NCBI GenBank assembly: GCA_964030785.1
Contig: OZ034966.1
Coordinates: 9,105,152 to 9,169,151 of the forward strand
Direction: 5' to 3'
DNA length: 64,000 nt
Source: Siderastrea siderea
Taxonomy: Eukaryota > Cnidaria > Anthozoa > Scleractinia > Rhizangiidae
Positions 41,919 through 50,222 of the stretch are shown one piece after another; position 1 is the stretch's first letter, and every line of letters starts with the position of its first letter. The notes below the pieces were generated by a model, which made no database searches, was not told where the DNA came from, and saw only the letters and a list, made by a program, of their open reading frames with translations. A program made the translations under genes and the position numbers.

Positions 41919-42458
41919 TTAACCATTACATTGATGATACGGATGACAACAGAGTTGATACCATCTGGCTTCTTGGCCTACAATCAATTGTTGAAGGCGT
42001 TGACCCGCTTGATGGTCATTGCTTACATAGTCATGATCCGAAAACTCATTTAAAAATTCTTGCAAGGTTCGTCCACGGGCTTTGGCTTTCAAATACAACA
42101 AGGCGTAATCACCACAACTCTTGCTTGAAATGGCTTGGAGGGACTTGCCATTGGTGACCACATACTTCCAATGTTGGACAATCCAATCTCGTAACGGGGT
42201 GGCTTGCACGTACGTGTCCATGGGCAAAGCATAACTGTCCAGGACTTCACACACCTTTCCATCCGTCCACACCGCTAACCAATGTTGTCCCGGTTGATCG
42301 TGTGGGTCCGTATTCACAATGTACCCTTGGGGTTGGGTCTTGACAGGACTCTTGGGTAAACGATCACAGGCTACCGTCCCGTAAAAGACAGGGTTCAATT
42401 GGGGGTTGTCTCGGGCTAAATAATCCAATTGCACATTATTCAAGGCCACATGTTCCAT
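41919..42458 (-). CDS. PRO: adenain-like cysteine protease
   Basis: Protein of 179 aa from the ATG at 42458, just 4 bases past the MCP stop codon (an upstream in-frame codon would overlap MCP). Catalytic residues in the adenain/Ulp1 order: His59 in GQHWLAVW, Asp74 in VLDSYALP, a Gln near 108, and Cys115 in KSCGDYALLYL. Expected role: maturation of virion precursor proteins at GG-X sites, several of which are visible in neighbouring genes. Intact. Confidence 0.92.
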   Translation of the reverse strand: MEHVALNNVQLDYLARDNPQLNPVFYGTVACDRLPKSPVKTQPQGYIVNTDPHDQPGQHWLAVWTDGKVCEVLDSYALPMDTYVQATPLRDWIVQHWKYVVTNGKSLQAISSKSCGDYALLYLKAKARGRTLQEFLNEFSDHDYVSNDHQAGQRLQQLIVGQEARWYQLCCHPYHQCNG

Positions 42459-42462
42459 TTCT

Positions 42463-43890
42463 TCAGTGCTGGTAAATGTTATACAACACGGCTCCGTTCC
42501 TGTCAATCTCCAGCAAGTTCTCAAATTCACCATACACGAGTACGGTTATATTGGTACCGGGTTGGGCTCCAAATTCCAAGACCAATTGTAAATCTCCACT
42601 TTGCTTGGGGTTGAGGTTTTGACTGTCAGCACATCCATTGGCCACATTGTCAAACATGTACAAGGTACAATTTTTAGCTTGGCCCCAATCTCCTAATTGT
42701 ACCATATTGCCTTTCTTTTTACACCAGGCACCACTGGCTTGCAGAAAACGGAAGTAGCCTAGATTATCTCGGGTGCCATTGTTGTGCACTAACTGGAGGG
42801 TTTCATAAGGGTATTCTTCTCCTTTGACAATCTGTTTAATGGAACTCAGACCAAATTTCTGGAAACAGAAAGGATCTCGGGTCACATCTCCATTGAAGGC
42901 GCGGCTGTCCAGTAACCCCACAATCAATCGGTCAGGCACTCTGTTTTGAAACAGGTTAGGGATATCAAAGCGGACCACGTTGCCTTGCATGCTAAAGGTC
43001 CGGATTTCACTGCGGACGGTCGGGTAGGCAGCCACTTGGCCTTCATTGTGTCTTTTTTCAGATAAACTCCTGTAGATGGCGTCATTCAAACGCAGTTGAC
43101 ATAGATGAAATCGTAGTTTCACATCCCCTTCCATCAATCGACCAGCTAGACCCACTCCATTGAAAAACAGGCTGGGGCCATTGAAATGAAATTTCATCTT
43201 GATTTCTATGCCAGGCACCAACAATTTGCCAGTGTAAAACACTTCCAAGTGCGGGGTAAACACCAGACTGTGGGTGACACCTCCAGCATACTTGGCCACT
43301 TCAGCTATCATGGCATCCAAGGCTCCTTTGTGATTGGCAGGGAGAGCGGTCCAGGCTGCATGCGGTCCAGCTTTGTTAGTATTGTTGGCGGTCCATTGGG
43401 GTGGGAAATCCACTTGATTGAACCATCCTTGGGGTCCTAACACGGTCTTGCCATCTTCTCGGTCATAATTCAACAAGGTTTCTAGGTAAGCTTTGTAATG
43501 ATAAGTGTCGGATTGAGGACTGATCAACGTGCCATTCAACTGCAAGTCAATTTGTTTGATAATGGAATGGGCCAAATTATTGACGGGCCACAATTTTTCA
43601 TTGCCCACCAAGTTCCCGTTATCATCCTTTTTCAAACTCAATTCCATGGTAAAGTAACTGCGTCCCAAATCCACAAAATCGTCCAACCCCGGTATGATGA
43701 ATTCCATGGGATTGATACCCGTGGTCGTGGGTTGGATGGTGACCATGCGATAGGCATTGATGCTAATGTCGGTGGGTGGCACCTTGAAAATCCGTAACGC
43801 CGGGTTGACGGTCCCTTCGGAACGCGGATGCGCTGGGGCAGCCCCTTCAGAGTAGGTAGGGGCTGTCACGCGTGACATCACATTCGGCAT
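42463..43890 (-). CDS. MCP: major capsid protein, double jelly-roll
   Basis: Protein of 475 aa, the size and composition of the Polinton/adintovirus hexon-like capsid protein. It is rich in beta-prone segments without low complexity. Typical blocks include FIIPGLDDFVDLGRSYFTME, NLAHSIIKQIDLQLNG and HLEVFYTGKLLVPGIEIKM. Family knowledge places two eight-stranded jelly rolls in this region; I infer the fold from these blocks and genome position (between core genes and protease/ATPase). A TATA box lies 58 bases upstream. Intact. Confidence 0.85.
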   Translation of the reverse strand: MPNVMSRVTAPTYSEGAAPAHPRSEGTVNPALRIFKVPPTDISINAYRMVTIQPTTTGINPMEFIIPGLDDFVDLGRSYFTMELSLKKDDNGNLVGNEKLWPVNNLAHSIIKQIDLQLNGTLISPQSDTYHYKAYLETLLNYDREDGKTVLGPQGWFNQVDFPPQWTANNTNKAGPHAAWTALPANHKGALDAMIAEVAKYAGGVTHSLVFTPHLEVFYTGKLLVPGIEIKMKFHFNGPSLFFNGVGLAGRLMEGDVKLRFHLCQLRLNDAIYRSLSEKRHNEGQVAAYPTVRSEIRTFSMQGNVVRFDIPNLFQNRVPDRLIVGLLDSRAFNGDVTRDPFCFQKFGLSSIKQIVKGEEYPYETLQLVHNNGTRDNLGYFRFLQASGAWCKKKGNMVQLGDWGQAKNCTLYMFDNVANGCADSQNLNPKQSGDLQLVLEFGAQPGTNITVLVYGEFENLLEIDRNGAVLYNIYQH

Positions 43891-43892
43891 GG

Positions 43893-44126
43893 TTAACGTC
43901 GTCGTCGTCGTCGTCGAGTAGTGGTACCCCGTCGTCGTCGTGAGGGGTTTTTATAGCGTCGTGCTAAACGTTGTCTCAAATCAAACCCGGGGACTCTCAT
44001 CACCTCGGCACTCAACCAGCCACCACGTTGTCCTCTCCTGAGTTTCCAAAAAGGATACAGTCCTCCCCATTGAGACAACCCTCGATCACTACGAATCCGT
44101 CGAGGTCGTGAATGCACGGGATCCAT
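43893..44126 (-). CDS. Arg-rich core-like protein with QRGG site
   Basis: Protein of 77 aa. About a third is Arg, ending in RRRRGTTTRRRRRRR, protamine-like. QRGGWL (about residues 34-39) is a likely protease site. Two bases separate its stop from the MCP start, and the TATA box of MCP lies inside it. Expected role: DNA condensation in the virion. Confidence 0.65.
   Translation of the reverse strand: MDPVHSRPRRIRSDRGLSQWGGLYPFWKLRRGQRGGWLSAEVMRVPGFDLRQRLARRYKNPSRRRRGTTTRRRRRRR
43948..43955 (-). promoter_or_regulatory. TATA box upstream of MCP
   Basis: TATAAAAA on the minus strand, 58 bases before the MCP ATG. Confidence 0.5.
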
Positions 44127-44129
44127 GTT

Positions 44130-44456
44130 TCACACTCCCAAAATATCTCGCGCACGTTTGACTTGCTTGGGAAACAAAGCACTAGCCACACGCACGGCGT
44201 CTTTCACGTTCTTCTGATTCAAGGCTTTCTTGGCTTGTTTGGTGATTTCTTTTTTAATGACTTGTTCGGCTTTGCGTTTAACACCGCGTGTTAACCCTGC
44301 ATTCAATCCTCTCTTGATATTACTAGGCAGTTTTAAAGGATTTCGCGTGCTTTTAAGGCCTTGGAACCCACCACGCATGACCTCCCTCATCAACCCACTG
44401 CCATGTTGATCATACCACTCGTCTGTCCGAAATCGTGTCAAACTTCCCCCTCGCAT
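44130..44456 (-). CDS. basic minor capsid/core protein with MRGG sites
   Basis: Protein of 108 aa. It begins MRGGSL and has a second MRGGFQ near residue 28; both match the adenain type I consensus [MIL]-x-G-G-x. The rest is a Lys-rich helical stretch (KRKAEQVIKKEITKQAKKAL) and a hydrophobic end (ARDILGV). An adenovirus pVI- or pVII-like role is possible but unproven. TATA box at 44511-44519. Confidence 0.6.
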   Translation of the reverse strand: MRGGSLTRFRTDEWYDQHGSGLMREVMRGGFQGLKSTRNPLKLPSNIKRGLNAGLTRGVKRKAEQVIKKEITKQAKKALNQKNVKDAVRVASALFPKQVKRARDILGV

Positions 44457-44510
44457 GGTTGTCTTCTTTGCTCTTTCACCAAGGTCTATGCTTCACGTCA
44501 CCCCGTTTGT

Positions 44511-44519
44511 CTTTTTATA
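44511..44519 (-). promoter_or_regulatory. TATA box of the 108-aa core gene
   Basis: TATAAAAAG on the minus strand, 55 bases before the ATG at 44456. The same TATAAAAAG word stands before the GRF gene. Confidence 0.6.
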
Positions 44520-44522
44520 CCG

Positions 44523-44714
44523 TCATCGGCCTTTCTTTTTCTTCCGAGTGGTCGCTGCTTCGATGGCTTTTTTACCACCGTAACCCGCTGCACCACCCAC
44601 CGCTCCCAACGCGGCGGCTTTCCCCACAGCCATCAAGGCTGGCACGAGAGCGGCCAGAGGCAAGAGACCGCCTCGTTGCTTTCTTCTTCTTCGACGTGCT
44701 CTTGTCTTTGGCAT
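44523..44714 (-). CDS. 63-aa pX-like core peptide
   Basis: MPKTRA, a run of Arg/Lys, then QRGGLLPL, a hydrophobic Ala/Gly/Val stretch (about residues 18-48) long enough to cross or insert in a membrane, and a Lys-rich end (TTRKKKKGR). The organisation is that of adenovirus pX/mu, which is cleaved at a GG site. An ATAAAAAGG element lies 28-37 bases upstream. Confidence 0.7.
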   Translation of the reverse strand: MPKTRARRRRRKQRGGLLPLAALVPALMAVGKAAALGAVGGAAGYGGKKAIEAATTRKKKKGR

Positions 44715-44746
44715 CTTTGACTGACCATCCCCTTTTTTTTTCCTTT

Positions 44747-45796
44747 TTATGCCTTTTTGAAGTGCAAGGTGACCAGGGTGTTGCCTTTGCCAAACCTGAC
44801 CAACTTATCCTCGGTGCCAGACGTTTCGGTGACTTGCATTTGAATGATTTCCACCACTTCATTACGAAGCGGTAGGTATTGAATGTGCAACGGTTCAAAG
44901 TACATGGTACCTCTGCCTTCCCGCTTGTAATGGATTTCTCGCAACAAATCGGTCACGCGATTGCCGACCATCATACTGCCTGCCACGTCCGAGTACACGT
45001 GCAACGATCGCGAGGGTTCACCCACCACTGAACGAAACGCCACATTCAAGTTGGTGAAACGCCACCCACAACTCATACTCAATCGTAAATGATCCGGTGA
45101 AAACGAACGCACCGTCCAAAAGACCGGGTTGTGCTGATCGTCGTCCACATCGTTCCAATCGTTGTCAACGGGTTTTGTCATGTTGGGGATTTGATCCCCC
45201 ATGAAGTCTTGTTGTAAGTTTGGACCCAAAATCAACCCACTGCTAATTTTACGTAACCATCCCATCTTGACAGCCAACTTGGTGTAGATGTACAGGGCTG
45301 GCGTGTCAGTTTTGCAATGACAGACATTCGTGTTGTCAATGATGAGATCGTCGCCTTCCCAACGAAACTTGACGTATCTGTGTTTGCCTTGATCATTGGT
45401 AAAACGACCTCCTTGAATCGCCGTTTCCTTGCGTCGTTGTTCCAAGTGAGCAATGGCGGCTTTCATGAAACTCACCCCATCCACCACCCAATCCAAATGT
45501 TGAATGTCATTGATGAGGGTTTGCGCGCTGTCTCTTCGCCCGACCGTTTCCCCGTCTTTTCCACCCGGTTTGGGATAGGTTTGGTCCCAGGTTGTCGACA
45601 TGATGAACCCATCTTTTTGCACCAACTCGTACAAATTGACGTGCGTATCCGGTAAGGAAATGGCACTCAACCCCACTTGCCATCCACCTCCTTGTAACCG
45701 TAACGGTTGAGGTAAACGAATCTTGAAGGAATTGGCTTGGTTGTTGGGAAATTCATGTCGGTTGGCATGACTGGGTAACGTCACGTAGAACGACAT
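44747..45796 (-). CDS. penton-like capsid protein, paralogue 1
   Basis: Protein of 349 aa. It starts SFYVTLPSHANRHEFPNNQA with a following GGGWQVGLSAISLP block, and ends with LHVYSDVAG, VTDLLREIHY, HIQYLPLRNEVVEIIQMQV and LHFKKA. The neighbouring gene has the same blocks. This family is recurrent in cnidarian Polintons. A single-jelly-roll penton or minor capsid role is my inference from size, beta-rich composition and gene order. A TTTAAAAGG element lies about 25-35 bases upstream. Confidence 0.65.
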   Translation of the reverse strand: MSFYVTLPSHANRHEFPNNQANSFKIRLPQPLRLQGGGWQVGLSAISLPDTHVNLYELVQKDGFIMSTTWDQTYPKPGGKDGETVGRRDSAQTLINDIQHLDWVVDGVSFMKAAIAHLEQRRKETAIQGGRFTNDQGKHRYVKFRWEGDDLIIDNTNVCHCKTDTPALYIYTKLAVKMGWLRKISSGLILGPNLQQDFMGDQIPNMTKPVDNDWNDVDDDQHNPVFWTVRSFSPDHLRLSMSCGWRFTNLNVAFRSVVGEPSRSLHVYSDVAGSMMVGNRVTDLLREIHYKREGRGTMYFEPLHIQYLPLRNEVVEIIQMQVTETSGTEDKLVRFGKGNTLVTLHFKKA

Positions 45797-45806
45797 TTTC
45801 TCTTCT

Positions 45807-46850
45807 TCACACTACCACTTCCCTTTTAAAGTGGAGGGTCAAGAGGGTATGTCCTTCACCAAACTTGGCCAGATCCCCATTGATTTCGGCCATCTGGGTT
45901 TCTACGATTTCCACCACTTCGTTGCGTACTGGGACATATTGAATATGTCGAGGTTCAAAGTGCGTGGTGTTTTGTGGTTGGTACTTGATTTCTCGTAAGA
46001 GATCCGTGATACGACCACCCACCATACTGCTGGTCCCTACATCGCAGTACACGTGCAAAGGACGCGTCGGAGCAAATTCCGACGAGGGACGAAAGGTCTT
46101 GTTCAAATTCACAAACCGCCAAGGGCACGATAGACTCAATTTCACATAATCCCCCTCCACTTTCCAAAAGATGGGTTTGTTGGCGGCATCGCGGATATCC
46201 GTCGGGGTGGGAATGGTGGAAATGCCTTGAAATTCTTGCAAGAGATTCGGACCTAATCGATACTGGCCGGGAGACACTTGTTCAATCCATCCCATTCTCA
46301 GGGCCAAGGTTCTACCCCATGACACGTGCGCCACTTGTCGTTTGTAATCTACATTGGTCGTATTCAATAACAAATCCCCTTCGGAGGTCCATTCAAAGGT
46401 CGGGACCAATTTGACGCCATTGTCCTCGGCCCATTTGTTTTTGGGTTGGGTTTGTTTCGCACGGCTTTGCTCGTAACGGTACACCAGTTGATGAAAAAAG
46501 TGCGATCCCGTCGAGGAGGCCATCTCCTTTCTCATATTTCGACCGTAGACAGTGAGTTCGCGACGTTCATGGTACCAGCGATCGTTCCCTTGATCGTCTT
46601 GGGCATACACCCGTTCGTGCCATCGTACATACAACAGAGGATGGGAATCGCCCACGCCTCCTTCTTCCGCTATCACTGGAATGGTGGGTAAGGATAAACT
46701 CACCATGCCCACCATCCATCCTCGTCCCATAAATCGAATGAGTTTAGGCAATCGGTTTCTGAAATGATGGCTCTTGTTCCCAGGAAACTCTTTGGTACTC
46801 GCATGACTCATCAACGTCACGTAAAACGAAGAATTGGGCACCAACGTCAT
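45807..46850 (-). CDS. penton-like capsid protein, paralogue 2
   Basis: Protein of 347 aa, about 40% similar by eye to paralogue 1 over its whole length, with the same start (SFYVTLMSHASTKEFPGNKS) and end blocks (LHVYCDVG, RITDLLREIKY, HIQYVPVRNEVVEIVETQM, LHFKRE). The middle is diverged. The ATG overlaps the integrase stop as ATGA. Two complete, diverged copies in tandem suggest each has its own place in the capsid, for instance two parts of one heteromeric vertex (inference). Confidence 0.65.
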   Translation of the reverse strand: MTLVPNSSFYVTLMSHASTKEFPGNKSHHFRNRLPKLIRFMGRGWMVGMVSLSLPTIPVIAEEGGVGDSHPLLYVRWHERVYAQDDQGNDRWYHERRELTVYGRNMRKEMASSTGSHFFHQLVYRYEQSRAKQTQPKNKWAEDNGVKLVPTFEWTSEGDLLLNTTNVDYKRQVAHVSWGRTLALRMGWIEQVSPGQYRLGPNLLQEFQGISTIPTPTDIRDAANKPIFWKVEGDYVKLSLSCPWRFVNLNKTFRPSSEFAPTRPLHVYCDVGTSSMVGGRITDLLREIKYQPQNTTHFEPRHIQYVPVRNEVVEIVETQMAEINGDLAKFGEGHTLLTLHFKREVVV

Positions 46851-47986
46851 TGTTTAGTCACGTCGTCGTCTTTTGGGCGGGCTTGTCTCTTGGGTCTTTT
46901 TCCTCTGGGGTGGTTGGAGAGACGGACGTCTTGACTACGAATCCAACTATTGTACTTGTCGGGCCACCCTTTCCACTTGACCAACCAACGATCTTTTTGT
47001 CGCTTAAGTACCTTTTCGATCCGAAACACATCGGACACATGGACTTTTTGTAAATCCTCTTCATAAAACGTACCTTGGACGGGGGTATCATCCCATTCGT
47101 GAATCTTATACGTGGGCACGGGTCCCGGGATCACCCGATGCACCACAAACACTTCTTCGGTCCAACCGGGTAGATAGCCTTTTTCAAAGGTACGATGAAT
47201 CTTATTGAGACGGACACGATCCCCGACTTTGAATGTAGGTTTCTTCTGGCCTTTCCATCGTTTGGCATACAATCGTTTCCACACGGCTTCTTCGTTGTCC
47301 CATGTCACGTCTTGAGGGGCCATGCCAATACTTCGATGACGGGTCGCATTATACCCTTGCACCAACTCGGGTAAGAGATCGTCAAACTGTAAGGTGTTGG
47401 CCGCGGTAAAATAACGGTATAACCGTTCTTTCAAGGTGCGATTAAATCGTTCCACCACACTGGCTTTAGCATCCCCTTCGGTCGAAAAATGTTGAATCCC
47501 TTGCTCGTCGAGCCATCGTTGAAAGGTCCGGTTGTAAAATTCTTTCCCTCGATCCGTTTGCAATCGATTGGGTTGACGTCGTCCTTTCAAAATCTTCTCA
47601 AAGGCATGGACCAAGGCCACCCCGGTTTTGTCTTTCAACGGTTGTACCCACGCGTACTTGGACAACACATCCAAGACCGTCAACAAGTATCGTATGCCCC
47701 GATTATACTTGGCCAAGGGTTGCACTTCCACTAAATCTGCTACCCATTGATCATCTAATCCTCCTACAATCACGGGGACGGTGGGAAAACGACGACGTCG
47801 AGGTTTATGTAACGTATAGGCCAAATCCCGTTCCAAGACCCGTTGGACTTTTTTCAAAGGGAGACGATGGGCTTTAGCAAACCGTTGCACGCCTCCTAAA
47901 CTGCCGGGGGCTCGAGGATCGTGGTACCGACTCAACCATGATGGGGACACATCCTTTTTCTTTCGAGGGGCCATACGTTCTGGCAT
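46847..47986 (-). CDS. INT: retrovirus-like integrase with chromodomain
   Basis: Protein of 379 aa. Basic N-terminus; rve catalytic core with Asp84 (WVADLVEV), Asp145 (LQTDRGKEF) and Glu179 (ASVVERFNRTLKERL). An SH3-like DNA-binding stretch follows (FKVGDRVRLNK). A chromodomain lies at about 320-358 (FRIEKVLKRQKDRWLVKWKGW). The DDE triad is complete, so the enzyme may be active. Chromodomain integrases of this type direct insertion to methylated-histone chromatin. The first 55 bases overlap the upstream small gene. Hallmark gene of Polintons and adintoviruses. Confidence 0.95.
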   Translation of the reverse strand: MPERMAPRKKKDVSPSWLSRYHDPRAPGSLGGVQRFAKAHRLPLKKVQRVLERDLAYTLHKPRRRRFPTVPVIVGGLDDQWVADLVEVQPLAKYNRGIRYLLTVLDVLSKYAWVQPLKDKTGVALVHAFEKILKGRRQPNRLQTDRGKEFYNRTFQRWLDEQGIQHFSTEGDAKASVVERFNRTLKERLYRYFTAANTLQFDDLLPELVQGYNATRHRSIGMAPQDVTWDNEEAVWKRLYAKRWKGQKKPTFKVGDRVRLNKIHRTFEKGYLPGWTEEVFVVHRVIPGPVPTYKIHEWDDTPVQGTFYEEDLQKVHVSDVFRIEKVLKRQKDRWLVKWKGWPDKYNSWIRSQDVRLSNHPRGKRPKRQARPKDDDVTKQ

Positions 47987-48285
47987 TCATCCCATAAGGT
48001 CGGTATGGTGGCGACCGTGTCGGGATGCGCCTTTTGAATGATTCGATACCATCGCCAGGCGTTCGGGTGAGCTTTTAACCATAAGACAAACACCACCCAT
48101 CGATACAAGTTGCGGTCGACATGGGTTTCTTCAAAGAGGTGGAGAGGATGCGTGTCCTCGGGACATGGGGGTATGGGGATTTTGGACCCGGGTTGATGAT
48201 CATATAAGACTTGGCAAAGGGTTTGATGGCATTGCCATTGTACCAGGGACAAGACAGAATCCCACGCATAACATACAGACTCCAT
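47932..48285 (-). CDS. small Trp/Cys-rich protein, unknown
   Basis: Protein of 117 aa. Rich in Trp, His and Cys, with a hydrophobic WVVFVLWLKAHPNAWRWY patch near residue 63-80 that may be a membrane or packing helix. No family recognised. It ends inside the integrase start in another frame, so the two are probably co-transcribed. Confidence 0.5.
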   Translation of the reverse strand: MESVCYAWDSVLSLVQWQCHQTLCQVLYDHQPGSKIPIPPCPEDTHPLHLFEETHVDRNLYRWVVFVLWLKAHPNAWRWYRIIQKAHPDTVATIPTLWDECQNVWPLERKRMCPHHG

Positions 48286-48329
48286 GGTGACATTGATAAA
48301 AAATTTTATTCCTACTCCTTTTTAATACA

Positions 48330-49175
48330 TTAAAAGAGACCTAGCCGACCACAGCTGATGGTCTCTAGACCTTTCTGCCAGTTCTCAACACTGTCACTGT
48401 ACTTGGGGGGTGGTGGAGCTGGGGCTACCATCATTTCTTGACGGTTCTTGAGATCTTGAATTTCTCGCAACAATTGTTTCTCATAATCTGTCAGGGGCCG
48501 ATCCTCTTTCCTTTGGACTCGAGGGGGCGGGCCAGGGATGTCATAGCCCCTCTTGAGATATCCTTGAACATCACGGCTGGGTGCTTCAGCGAGTGGGTCG
48601 GCTTTTTTGGGGGGATGGTCATGAAACCAAGTCCAGTACTTGGGATCCAAGGGTTGATCAGCCCATCGGAAGAAGCCACACTTTTTCTTGGAACAATTCA
48701 GAAACAAGCGATCGGGGTTCTGAGTCGAATGGCTCTGTTGAAGCGTAGCGGGTTCACGGCAAAAGCATTGCAAACAACACCACATGTCCAACACTTCTAC
48801 ATGAGGTTGACTATACACGGCTTTCATATACTCCAAGGCTTGATCTTGTCCACAAAACAGCAAACACGGTTGCATGGGACATTTCACATACTTCCATCCC
48901 TTTTGAGATTCTCGGGCCTCCAAACGCACATCATGGCAAGGGCATACCATATAGTCCACCGAACTGGGAGGATCTTCGGCATACGTCACCATGTATTCAG
49001 GTGGGGACACCATATCATTCAATTCTTTCATCATATCTTCCACCGCAGCTCGGGTGTCTTCCACCACTTCGCATACCACAGGATCACAGTCCACGGGCGT
49101 CATAGTTTGAATGGTCTTCTTCTTCTTCTTCCCCTCTGGGGGATGGGTTGATTTTCTCTTCCGATCGACGGACAT
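48330..49175 (-). CDS. double GRF-type zinc-finger protein
   Basis: Protein of 281 aa from the ATG at 49175; an upstream in-frame ATG at 49208 lies only 3 bases from the TATA box. Lys-rich N-terminus (GKKKKKT), then two zinc-binding modules of the GRF type. The first runs CPCHDVRL ... KCPMQPCLLFCG; the second CCLQCFCREP ... FLNCSKKKCGFFRWAD. GRF fingers bind single-stranded nucleic acid in Topo III and APE2/NEIL3. The C-terminal helix is charged (YEKQLLREIQDLKNRQEM). An AATAAA at 48306-48311 follows the stop. Role in replication or transcription is inferred. Confidence 0.75.
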   Translation of the reverse strand: MSVDRKRKSTHPPEGKKKKKTIQTMTPVDCDPVVCEVVEDTRAAVEDMMKELNDMVSPPEYMVTYAEDPPSSVDYMVCPCHDVRLEARESQKGWKYVKCPMQPCLLFCGQDQALEYMKAVYSQPHVEVLDMWCCLQCFCREPATLQQSHSTQNPDRLFLNCSKKKCGFFRWADQPLDPKYWTWFHDHPPKKADPLAEAPSRDVQGYLKRGYDIPGPPPRVQRKEDRPLTDYEKQLLREIQDLKNRQEMMVAPAPPPPKYSDSVENWQKGLETISCGRLGLF

Positions 49176-49208
49176 CGTGCTCAAGGTTGTTTTCACCCCA
49201 CCGCACAT

Positions 49209-49387
49209 GCCTTTTTATACCTTAGACCCTTGGCTGTCATTGGTCAGCTTATCCTACCCATATAAGGACGTCTCATCGTCCCATTGGTCAGCTTATTCAA
49301 TCCATATAAGGACCTCTTGTCTTCCCATTGGTCCGTTGTCCCTATTTAAGGAGCTCCCTTGGTCTCTAGATCTCCATTCTCAAAGCC
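49209..49387. promoter_or_regulatory. divergent promoter with three 44-bp repeats and CArG-like boxes
   Basis: Minus-strand TATAAAAAG at 49211-49219 serves the GRF gene. The rest consists of three repeats at a 44-base period, each with CATTGG (49238, 49282, 49326; an inverted CCAAT box) followed 20 or fewer bases later by CCATATAAGG (49258-49267 and 49302-49311) or CCTATTTAAGG (49341-49351). The first two are perfect CArG boxes CC(A/T)6GG, the serum-response-factor site, and could also act as TATA boxes. The third is the likely TATA-type element for the plus-strand gene 37 bases on. Confidence 0.7.
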
Positions 49388-50083
49388 ATGCCCCCAGACA
49401 TTGACATGATCGGAGAACAAGATCTGGATGCCTTGGAACTGCAAGTGGGTTATGGCCATGTGGTGTACACCGGGGGAGCCAGAGGCACGGATGCACTCGT
49501 CGAAGAACTGGGTAAACAGTTTGGGATGCAAGTCGAAGTCCTGGTCCCCCCGAACCATCCTTGAGCTACCTTCATCACCCCGTCCAACGTGGAAGTCTTG
49601 TTGCTGGCCAACCCCCATCTTCACCAGGCAGCGGAGAAACTAGGCAAACAAATGCCCAGTCATTTTTACACCTTGCAATTGCTGCAACGCAATTATCAAA
49701 TTGCCAAAAGAGCCCATACGATCTATGCGTTTGGCATCTTGGAACAGGATCATAAACGTGTGAAAGGAGGCACTGGTTGGACCGTGCAATTGGCTATGGA
49801 TCAAGGCAAACCCGTCTATCTCTTTGACATACCCAGTCAAGCATGGTACCGCTCGGACCATTACTACCAAGTCAACGAGAATGCCGCCACCCTAGTGACT
49901 GGCAGTCAATTTGTCCCTTGGGGACCTAAAAAGCCCACCCTTCATCAAAGCAGTGCTATCGTGGGATCCAGGGATGTGGACGAGAAAACCCGAGCAGAAA
50001 TTCAAGCCTTATTCAACCGCACGTTCTGTCTACCCGAGAACATTGATCAATTACGTATGGAACTGGAAGACTTTCATTTGTAA
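49388..50083 (+). pseudogene. SLOG-fold nucleotide-binding protein with one in-frame stop
   Basis: Frame of 232 codons broken only by a TGA at 49562-49564. The N-terminal HVVYTGGARGTDALVEELGK is the G-G-x-x-G-x-D loop of the SLOG/YspA-DprA Rossmann superfamily. After the stop the frame continues with VEVLLLANPHL, FYTLQLLQRNYQIAK, and KGGTGWTVQLA, the second conserved loop. This gene is known as an accessory in large DNA viruses and cnidarian Polintons; the ligand is unknown, and relatives bind nucleotides or NAD derivatives. It is the only gene on this strand at the right end, behind the repeat promoter. The lesion is a single nonsense codon at a possible CpG site. Confidence 0.75.
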
Positions 50084-50222
50084 TTGTACATAGCCATTTT
50101 TTACTTTTGAAATTGTACATAGCCAATTTTTTTTTTATTTTTTTATTTTTTCCAATTGTACATAGCTTTCTTTTACTTTTTATTTTTTCAAACTGTAGAT
50201 AGCTTTTTCAATTGTAAATAGG
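50082..50222. repeat. AATTGTACATAGC repeats at the Polinton right end
   Basis: Five copies or variants of AATTGTACATAGC (near 50082, 50111, 50154, 50190 and 50209), separated by T-rich spacers, follow the SLOG stop codon directly. Comparable in position to the GTTCC array at the left end but different in sequence. Confidence 0.6.
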
